Shown one piece after another: positions 31,286 through 35,250 of a stretch of 35,250 nucleotides of DNA (its first letter is position 1; every line of letters starts with the position of its first letter). Origin of the DNA: a virus; the IMG/VR virus record IMGVR_UViG_3300046011_001758, positions 1 to 35,250 of that record. One strand, written 5' to 3'. The position numbers were made by a program, and so were the translations under genes. Under the pieces are notes generated by a model. It was not told the DNA's origin, did not search any database, and was given only the letters and a program-made list of their open reading frames with translations.

Positions 31286-31566
31286 AGGTCACCTCTGCGG
31301 CGTTCGTGCCGCGCATCCTCGATGAACTCCTTAACGATCTCGACGCAGTTCTGATAGTCGGCGTTGCTCATCTCGAGCAAGTTCGCCTTGATCTTGCATC
31401 GCACATAGTCGCGTTTGGTAATACTCGATTGCTCTGGGTAATACCCAAGAAGCCAAACCTCGGTGATGTCGATGACTTCCCAGTTATCCTCGGAGTCGTA
31501 CTCGAAATCGATCTCGACTTCCCAAAGCGTGCCGAGGAGATAAAGCCTAACGTCTGCGGTAGCCAT
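31282..31566 (-). CDS. Hypothetical early protein, acidic
   Basis: This 94-aa acidic protein opens with LYLLGTLWEVEIDFEYDSEDN and ends with a helix EIVKEFIEDARHERRRGD. No Shine-Dalgarno precedes the ATG at 31566; instead a stable hairpin on the upstream stop codon lies 7 nt before it, suggesting coupling or regulated initiation. The general form (acidic, beta strands then helix) resembles the next gene, but I cannot show homology. Confidence 0.55.
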   Translation of the reverse strand: MATADVRLYLLGTLWEVEIDFEYDSEDNWEVIDITEVWLLGYYPEQSSITKRDYVRCKIKANLLEMSNADYQNCVEIVKEFIEDARHERRRGDL

Positions 31567-31573
31567 AAGAGAG

Positions 31574-31589
31574 GGCGGCTTACGCCGCC
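31574..31589 (-). promoter_or_regulatory. RNA hairpin with GNRA-type loop on a stop codon
   Basis: On the leftward transcript GGCGGC and GCCGCC form a perfect 6-bp GC-rich stem with loop GUAA, a stable GNRA-type tetraloop. The UAA in that loop is the stop codon of the LPD29-like gene. The next gene starts 7 nt later without a ribosome site. This could control translation or protect mRNA. There is no U-run for termination. Confidence 0.6.
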
Positions 31590-31930
31590 ACCTCGTAAGG
31601 CTTGCCCCATGCGCCGATATTGATGTCGGTGTAGTAAGCGATGTCGAAATAGTCGGTCATGGCATCGCTGCGGTCGTACCACCCCGCCGAGAGCAAAGCG
31701 TCGTGGGCTTCTTTGAGAAAGTCTCGCGCTACGCCTTCGTAGTGGTGATCGATCCAGAATACGTTAACGCTTCCTTCGGTCTTACCAAAGTCGATCGGGC
31801 CTTTCTTAAGGGTAAGAACGATTGCGCTATGGTGTCGCACCGAGAGGGTGCCTTTCATCTTGTACTTCGCCAGAACCGGCTTGAGGGCTTCGGCGATCTT
31901 TGCTTTGCGTTCCTGATTCATATAAGCCAT
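31580..31930 (-). CDS. LPD29-like protein, first gene of the leftward operon
   Basis: I chose the ATG at 31930 (116 aa), with GGAG eight nt upstream. The open frame reaches 31972, but that part would lie between promoter and ribosome site. The sequence KMKGTLSVRHHSAIVLTLKKGPIDFG ... VNVFWIDHHYEG ... DYFDIAYYTDINIGAWGKPYEV matches the LPD29 domain, found in large polyvalent proteins and as small stand-alone phage proteins. The domain's function is not known. As the first gene after the strong leftward promoter, it is likely among the earliest and most abundant products. Confidence 0.7.
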   Translation of the reverse strand: MAYMNQERKAKIAEALKPVLAKYKMKGTLSVRHHSAIVLTLKKGPIDFGKTEGSVNVFWIDHHYEGVARDFLKEAHDALLSAGWYDRSDAMTDYFDIAYYTDINIGAWGKPYEVAA

Positions 31931-31956
31931 TTGTCTGTCTCCTATCTGTGGGCGGG

Positions 31957-31987
31957 GTTGTTTGTCCCCCATGGCGTGAACTATACT
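31957..31987 (+). promoter_or_regulatory. Possible rightward promoter for the cro-like gene
   Basis: TATACT (31982-31987) is a good rightward -10, overlapping the leftward -10. Upstream, TTGTTT with an 18-nt spacer is only a weak -35. Transcription would start near 31994, giving a short leader before the AGGAG and TTG of the cro-like gene. A regulator-dependent promoter would fit the weak -35. Confidence 0.45.
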
Positions 31988-32008
31988 AAAGCCCTAAACA
32001 GATGTAAA
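31980..32008 (-). promoter_or_regulatory. Leftward early promoter (sigma70-like)
   Basis: Read leftward: -35 TTTACA (32008-32003), 17-nt spacer, -10 TATAGT (31985-31980). Each hexamer is one base from consensus and the spacing is ideal. It would drive the genes from 31930 down to 27355. The spacer holds a direct repeat TTTAG-GGC-TTTAG that could be a regulator site. Confidence 0.75.
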
Positions 32009-32026
32009 CCCCCTAGGAGAAAATAA

Positions 32027-32227
32027 TTGACCCCCCAAGAGGCAGTAGCCCTTTTCGGCTCCCAGAACAAGATGGCAAAGGCGTTCGGCGTGACCCCTCC
32101 GGCGATCCTCCGGTGGCGTAAACAGGGCTATTTCCCTAGGGGACGGGAGTACCAACTACCCGCTGCCCTAGAAGCCCACAGGAAGGCGTATGGGGCCACC
32201 CCTAGCCTTGGGGAAGGGCAGGGATAG
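32027..32227 (+). CDS. Cro/YdaS-like helix-turn-helix regulator
   Basis: TTG start at 32027, led by AGGAG 8 nt upstream; 66 aa. EAVALFGSQNKMAKAFGVTPPAILRWRKQG (5-34) is a typical Cro/YdaS helix-turn-helix, followed by the short strand REYQLPAALEA. It probably binds the overlapping divergent promoters next to it and controls the early switch. The rare TTG codon suggests low expression. No CI-type repressor gene lies on the other side of the promoters, where temperate phages usually have one. The C-terminus (TPSLGEGQG) is disordered. Confidence 0.8.
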   Translation: MTPQEAVALFGSQNKMAKAFGVTPPAILRWRKQGYFPRGREYQLPAALEAHRKAYGATPSLGEGQG

Positions 32228-32266
32228 GATGGCTAGGAATCGCCCAGAACGGCCCAGAAAGCAAAA

Positions 32267-32294
32267 CCCCGACCTTTTGAGGGGCCGGGGCTTT
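32267..32294. terminator. Intrinsic terminator-like hairpin after the cro-like gene
   Basis: CCCCGACC (32267-32274) pairs with GGCCGGGG (32283-32290) with one A-C mismatch around an 8-nt loop, followed on the + strand by CTTT. On the minus strand the stem is followed by TTTTGCTTT, so it may work in both directions. The position corresponds to lambda tR1. Confidence 0.6.
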
Positions 32295-32330
32295 ACTCCG
32301 CTACGGGGTGCGGATATGATCCCCTACGGG

Positions 32331-32384
32331 GATAGGAGATTGATGTATGGTAAAGCCGACCTTTACCTCCGTCAATCCCCTATC
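32331..32384 (+). ncRNA. Nested 54-nt RNA hairpin (candidate structured RNA)
   Basis: Outer stem GATAGGAGATTGA (32331-32343) with TCAATCCCCTATC (32372-32384): 12 pairs and one A-C mismatch. A 5x4 internal loop follows, then inner stem GGTAAAG (32349-32355) with CTTTACC (32361-32367), 7 pairs, and a 5-nt loop. The start of the outer stem also pairs in the competing hairpin ATCCCC/GGGGAT (32319-32333), so two alternative folds exist. Confidence 0.55.
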
Positions 32385-32470
32385 TTCTCGGCTCATCTGG
32401 TCGGGGAAACCACGCGCAGACAGGGCTTAAACCTAGACCGGGGTAGCGGGATTCTAGGCGCGCAGCACTA

Positions 32471-32518
32471 GTGAGGAAGCGCGAACCGCATCGAGGAAAC
32501 TCGAGAAAAGTCGCTCAC
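32471..32518 (+). ncRNA. Hairpin with GAAA tetraloop (candidate structured RNA)
   Basis: Apical stem TCGAG (32491-32495) and CTCGA (32500-32504) close a GAAA (GNRA) tetraloop. Outside it CGA (32482-32484) pairs with TCG (32511-32513) across a 6x6 internal loop, and GTGAG (32471-32475) pairs with CTCAC (32514-32518). Coaxial pairing plus a GNRA loop is a typical sign of a folded RNA. Confidence 0.5.
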
Positions 32519-32543
32519 AGCAGGATGGCTCCGAAGGGCATAT

Positions 32544-32584
32544 CTGCGTGATTCGTGTAGGCGTACTCCGTCTACACCACGCAG
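32544..32584 (+). ncRNA. Long interrupted hairpin (candidate structured RNA or operator)
   Basis: CTGCGTG (32544-32550) and GTGTAG (32555-32560) pair with CACGCAG (32578-32584) and CTACAC (32572-32577), giving 13 pairs with a 4-nt bulge ATTC on the 5' arm and an 11-nt loop. The hairpin is flanked by direct repeats AAGGGCATA at 32534-32542 and 32594-32602. Confidence 0.6.
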
Positions 32585-32653
32585 AATCCACCAAAGGGCA
32601 TACGGACTGTATATACACTTTAACGGTAGATATTCACATATACGGGGAATTAC

Positions 32654-32833
32654 ATGACACAGACAGAAGCATTTGAATCCGCACTCTGGTTAGCAATCAC
32701 CGCTGACTCGCAAGAACGAACCGACCGCGCATTGGCTCTCGCTAGCGAGATCGGTTTTAATCTCACCGACGAACAAGTCAGTCAGTCGATGGCGATGATC
32801 GAAAAAAGATTGGAGGCGCGACATGAGCATTGA
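32654..32833 (+). CDS. Very small helical protein (59 aa) upstream of the replication-like gene
   Basis: ATG at 32654 led by GGGGAA; TGA at 32831-32833. The product is an amphipathic helical protein (MTQTEAFESALWLAITADSQ, EQVSQSMAMIEKRLEARHEH). It overlaps the next start by 11 nt and the ribosome site for that gene (GGAGG) lies inside it. It is just short enough to be missed by usual length cut-offs. The codon pattern looks coding. Function unknown; perhaps a replication accessory factor. Confidence 0.6.
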   Translation: MTQTEAFESALWLAITADSQERTDRALALASEIGFNLTDEQVSQSMAMIEKRLEARHEH

Positions 32834-33386
32834 GCATATCGAGGGCTTGGACAAAGATGCTTGGGAACGATGGGTCGCCTATCGCAAAGCAATCCGCAAG
32901 CCTCTAAAAGACGTATCGCTCCACGCTGCTGCGTTAAAACTTTCGAAGTATGGCGCGGATCAAGCGGAGGTGGTGAACCAGTCGGTTTCTAATCAATGGC
33001 AGGGACTATTCGAACTGCGCAAAGGCAAGGCCGACCCGACGGAGCCGAAACAGAAAACCGACAAACAGAAAGCCGCCGATCAGCAGATATTCGAGATCAA
33101 CGAAGGCAAGAGTCAGAAATACTGGGATAGCGTCGAAGGCAACCCGATCAGTATGCTGCGACTCTGCGATGCGCTGCTCGCTCGCTATACCCAACGAGCC
33201 GGTGACCCTGACATCCCCGAGAGAATCCAATGGCTGAAAGGCCGTGTAGGGGATTTCATTAGACAGGCTGACCCGAAAGAGGTTCTCGGTGACCCACATA
33301 TTAAATCAATGGTCTGGCACCTCTTCGGCGAGCGAGGCATCGCTAGGCTATCCGGAGGAGGGGCCACCCCTCAAACAGTCCAATAG
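32823..33386 (+). CDS. Replication-protein-like (C-terminal O/DnaD-type domain)
   Basis: This 187-aa protein starts at an ATG inside the previous gene, with GGAGG in front. DKDAWERWVAYRKAIRKPLKDVS ... LHAAALKLSKYG ... QSVSNQWQGLFELRK (9-67) is the helical pattern found at the end of many phage O-type initiators and helicase-loader-like proteins, but there is no N-terminal winged-helix origin-binding domain here. After a Lys/Gln-rich linker comes a second helical block (PISMLRLCDALLARYTQRAGD ... WHLFGERG). It may load host helicase at the nearby noncoding region; inferred. Confidence 0.55.
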   Translation: MSIEHIEGLDKDAWERWVAYRKAIRKPLKDVSLHAAALKLSKYGADQAEVVNQSVSNQWQGLFELRKGKADPTEPKQKTDKQKAADQQIFEINEGKSQKYWDSVEGNPISMLRLCDALLARYTQRAGDPDIPERIQWLKGRVGDFIRQADPKEVLGDPHIKSMVWHLFGERGIARLSGGGATPQTVQ

Positions 33387-33478
33387 GATATGGTGGCGCA
33401 TATTTCTCGGACGACTGATCAATACGGCTCGGGCCGATGACTGGCAACCCGATCCCTGCTATACGATTAGCCTAGATT

Positions 33479-33820
33479 ATGCGCCACGCCGCCCGACGCG
33501 ATTTGAACGACAGCGAGATCACGAAAGCCGTGAGAGACGCAGGATTCTCCGTAATCGACTACACCAAAGCCGGAATCGGAATACCCGACAAACTCGCTTT
33601 AAGGCTATTACCGCAACCAGCCGAGTACGACGGCCCTAACTACTTTATCTGTTGGCTAGAGATCAAGAGCAAGAACGGCAAACTCTCCGAAACGCAGCAG
33701 TTAGCCAAGAACGTCTGGGAGCCTCGCGGGGAGTGGATCGAGGCTAGGGAGCCAGAACAAACCGTTAGGGATTTGGTCGAGCGGTACGAGTTGAAGATCA
33801 AGCAGGAGTATATGCGGTGA
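33479..33820 (+). CDS. VRR-NUC-type nuclease
   Basis: This 113-aa protein has the family pattern: MRHAARRDLNDSEITKAVRD, GIGIPDKLAL (Asp37), WLEIKSKNGKLSETQQL (Glu61, Lys63, Gln73/74). These are the D-(E-x-K)-Q catalytic elements of VRR-NUC endonucleases, which cut branched DNA such as Holliday junctions. It is likely used in phage recombination or resolving replication intermediates before packaging. The intervening segment 33387-33478 holds no convincing gene. Its stop overlaps the next GTG start (GTGA). Confidence 0.85.
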   Translation: MRHAARRDLNDSEITKAVRDAGFSVIDYTKAGIGIPDKLALRLLPQPAEYDGPNYFICWLEIKSKNGKLSETQQLAKNVWEPRGEWIEAREPEQTVRDLVERYELKIKQEYMR

Positions 33821-34161
33821 TCGAATGGACTCGAGTACGACTAGGTCAATGGGGTAAGTGGTGCCGTGGACGTACCGTCTCGGGATACCCAAGTGCTTCG
33901 GCTTTCTTTTGGGCGAATATGGGTGCAAGAGCGTCACAGACAGGAGCCGATGCGCCTGACGATATCGCAGAGATCGATGCGGCAGTGGCTAAAATCCCAC
34001 AACCATTGCGACAAATTCTAGTGATCTACTACTGCACCACAGGGCCGCTATGGTTTAAGGCAGGGCGGCTCTATATGTCCCGCCGAACCATGATGCGTAG
34101 ACTTCGCACGGCAGAGGAGAAGGTGCATTTCTATCTGCTAGTTGACGCTGCCCCGAAATAA
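33817..34161 (+). CDS. Antiterminator Q/RinA-like late regulator
   Basis: GTG start at 33817, led by AGGAG 9 nt upstream and overlapping the stop of the nuclease gene; 114 aa. The C-terminal part (IDAAVAKIPQPLRQILVIYYCTTG ... WFKAGRLYMSRRTMMRRLRTAEEKVHFYL) is a sigma-r4-like helix-turn-helix, as in phage Q-, ArpU- or RinA-type activators of late transcription. Position at the end of the rightward early genes, before a noncoding gap, suits such a role. It would turn on late genes downstream, through the junction if the genome is circular. Exact family uncertain. Confidence 0.6.
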   Translation: MIEWTRVRLGQWGKWCRGRTVSGYPSASAFFWANMGARASQTGADAPDDIAEIDAAVAKIPQPLRQILVIYYCTTGPLWFKAGRLYMSRRTMMRRLRTAEEKVHFYLLVDAAPK

Positions 34162-34172
34162 TGCTATACGCT

Positions 34173-34197
34173 TGCATAATTGGGGTTTATGCACCCC
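34173..34197 (+). promoter_or_regulatory. Two mutually exclusive hairpins after the antiterminator-like gene
   Basis: TGCATAA (34173-34179) and TTATGCA (34187-34193) form a perfect 7-bp inverted repeat around a 7-nt spacer. GGGGT (34182-34186) in that spacer pairs with ACCCC (34193-34197). The two structures share bases and cannot form together. This is the type of switch seen in late-gene leaders and attenuators, but neither has a U-run. Confidence 0.5.
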
Positions 34198-34267
34198 ACA
34201 GTTTACGCCTCGACCGGCACACATCCACATGACTACTTGGTATTAAGAGCCGACCACCGAGGCACCT

Positions 34268-35167
34268 ATGCAACTAGACGTTCGCACAGACTTTCGGAGA
34301 GCAGAAGCGTTTTTAGTCGGGCTACCGAAAAACCAAGTGCCTTTCGCTACTGCTTACGCACTGACGCAAACTGCGAAAGATGCTCAAAAGACGATCATCG
34401 AGCGAATGCAAAGCGTATTCGATAGACCTAAACCTTACACGCTGAACGGAACATTTGTTAAGGCAGCGACGAAGCGCAATCTTGTTGCGGTCGTCAAACT
34501 TAAAGATGGGTATAACTCCATCACGGATAACGGTGGAGTAAGAGGAACGCCAGACCAATACCTTCGCTCTCAAATCAAGGGAGGGCAAAGAAGGGAAACG
34601 GCATTCGAGCGTCTATTGGTTTATAACGGTTTGATGCTCCCCGGGTATTTCGCAGTGCCTACTAACTTCGCGCCAAGGGATGCGTTCGGTAACGTACCAC
34701 CAGGATTCTATACTCGGATACTTTCGCAACTAGAGATCGGTGATCCTTTCCAGCGCAAAAGCAGAAAGCCGAAATCACCATCACCGCGCAAGACATCCAA
34801 GCCGAAGAACACCAATCGCAGCCCGATTGAGGAAGCGCAAGAGCGTAATGCAGCGCGAGCAAGACGAAGGAAAGAAGCAAATTTGAGAGGTTTACAACGT
34901 CCTAAACCTCGTCCGAAGTACCCTATATTCAACGTCGTACCTAATCGAGAGAAGAACAAACATCTCGCGCCGGGTATCTACGAACGCATTGATAGTGGAT
35001 TCGGAAAGCGACTACGCCCTTTGTTTATCTATGTCGATCGTGCGCCGTCCTATAAGCCGCGACTTCGGTTCAACGAGATCGTAGAGGCAACGGTAAACCT
35101 ACGGCTAAACTTCAACTTCGAGAGGGGCTTCCAGTTCGCACTCGCAACTCAAAAACCGGGAGCATGA
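34268..35167 (+). CDS. Putative minor tail/structural protein (gpZ-like)
   Basis: This 299-aa protein is led by GAGG six nt before the ATG. The N-terminal part with FRRAEAFLVGLPKNQVPFATAYALTQTAKDA and RPKPYTLNGTFVKAATK, then IKGGQRRETAFERLLVYNG and PRDAFGNVPPGFYTRILSQLE, resembles prophage-encoded proteins near tail genes, sometimes called minor tail protein Z-like. A very basic disordered region (~170-215, rich in Arg, Lys, Pro) follows, and the C-terminal part ends with NEIVEATVNLRLNFNFERGF. The basic region could bind DNA. The gene lies apart from the tail module, next to the window end and, if circular, upstream of ParB. Confidence 0.5.
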   Translation: MQLDVRTDFRRAEAFLVGLPKNQVPFATAYALTQTAKDAQKTIIERMQSVFDRPKPYTLNGTFVKAATKRNLVAVVKLKDGYNSITDNGGVRGTPDQYLRSQIKGGQRRETAFERLLVYNGLMLPGYFAVPTNFAPRDAFGNVPPGFYTRILSQLEIGDPFQRKSRKPKSPSPRKTSKPKNTNRSPIEEAQERNAARARRRKEANLRGLQRPKPRPKYPIFNVVPNREKNKHLAPGIYERIDSGFGKRLRPLFIYVDRAPSYKPRLRFNEIVEATVNLRLNFNFERGFQFALATQKPGA

Positions 35168-35174
35168 TCTGTAG

Positions 35175-35194
35175 TTATGCACACGTTATGCACA
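35175..35194 (+). repeat. Tandem 9-mers TTATGCACA (DnaA-box-like)
   Basis: TTATGCACA occurs at 35175-35183 and 35186-35194, 11 bp apart, one helical turn. It fits the relaxed DnaA-box pattern TTWTNCACA exactly and differs from the strict box TTATCCACA at one base. It may be an origin element, or iterons for the terminase small subunit or the ParB-like protein. Confidence 0.6.
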
Positions 35195-35223
35195 ACTTAC
35201 GGGTCCTCCCACAGGTATTAGGT

Positions 35224-35250
35224 CTGGGGGTAATTCGGACGACTCCCCAG
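35224..35250. repeat. Inverted repeat at the window end
   Basis: CTGGGG (35224-35229) and CCCCAG (35245-35250) form a 6-bp inverted repeat around 15 nt and reach exactly the last base of the window. The segment holds TAATTCGGA (35231-35239), which is found again at 41-49 near the window start. No terminal redundancy is seen, so I cannot tell a true DNA end from an arbitrary cut. Confidence 0.45.

Larger units (their letters stand above)
32228..32653. other. Noncoding region with many hairpins
   Basis: These 426 bp hold no gene I trust. The one open frame (ATG at 32229, to 32471) is composition-biased and runs through a terminator and a long hairpin. The region holds a terminator-like stem (32267-32290), ATCCCC-TAC-GGGGAT (32319-32333), a nested 54-nt hairpin (32331-32384), CCTAGA/TCTAGG (32432-32458), a hairpin with a GAAA tetraloop (32471-32518), and a 41-nt interrupted hairpin (32544-32584) flanked by direct repeats AAGGGCATA. 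Near the end is TGTATATACA, a perfect 10-bp palindrome. Either a structured RNA (put/nut-like antiterminator, regulatory sRNA) or a replication origin would fit the position between cro-like and replication genes. Confidence 0.7.

Noticed and set aside
32229-32471. 80-codon open frame after the cro-like gene
   Set aside because: ATG has only a weak AGGG nearby, the product is Arg/Gly-rich without family features, and it runs through a terminator-like stem and a 54-nt hairpin. I treat the region as noncoding, with some doubt.
33289-33639. 116-codon plus-strand frame between the replication-like and nuclease genes
   Set aside because: It overlaps both in another frame, and its Arg-rich composition is typical of shadow translation.
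1-35250. tRNA genes, insertion sequences, integrase and attachment sites
   Set aside because: No convincing cloverleaf, transposase or recombinase motif was seen by eye. A tRNAscan or profile search could still find a divergent example.

Overview
The window looks like an essentially complete genome, or a circular contig opened at an arbitrary point, of an uncultured tailed phage (Caudoviricetes) with a long non-contractile tail (siphovirus). The evidence is a lambda-type packaging and head module (Nu1-like TerS, GpA-like TerL, lambda-family portal), an HK97-type protease fused to the capsid protein, a lambda-order tail module (terminator, tube, G/GT chaperone with a -1 frameshift site, short tape measure, tip proteins), and a 3TM holin with a GH24 lysozyme. 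The host is probably a Gram-negative bacterium because the tail, lysis and recombination genes resemble proteobacterial phages; nothing here fixes the genus.

Layout. (1) 1-1712: AT-rich ParB-fold gene plus a TET-associated-type glycosyltransferase (TAGT) gene, just upstream of packaging. (2) 1712-16439: packaging and head genes. They are interrupted by two large fibre-like repeat proteins, two Ig-like adaptors, and a Rossmann-like (DUF115/glycosyltransferase-like) plus SAM-methyltransferase pair, and end with two tandem paralogous head-tail joining genes. (3) 16439-24984: tail module from terminator to tip protein J. (4) 24993-27371: holins, lysozyme, a zinc HELIH protein and a calcineurin-like phosphoesterase. 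(5) 27355-31930, minus strand: a tightly overlapping early operon with many small proteins, a YbcO-like nuclease, NinB-like protein, SSB-like protein and ERF annealing protein. (6) 31931-32653: the control region, with overlapping divergent promoters, a cro-like gene with a TTG start, and about 425 bp without a convincing gene that is full of hairpins. (7) 32654-35167: rightward early/middle genes (replication-like, VRR-NUC nuclease, antiterminator-like, and a possible minor tail gene). (8) 35168-35250 plus 1-82: a noncoding junction with two tandem DnaA-box-like 9-mers and inverted repeats.

How it works together. The leftward operon supplies recombination and ssDNA handling. The rightward operon starts at the cro-like gene and supplies replication and an antiterminator-like protein. 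That protein could extend transcription, through the junction if the genome is circular, into the modification, head, tail and lysis genes. No integrase, CI-like repressor, DNA polymerase or helicase was recognised. The most unusual elements are the structured noncoding block at 32,267-32,584, the ParB-TAGT cassette, the enzyme pair inside the head module, and several very small genes, three of them under 60 codons, found by reading start/stop overlaps.
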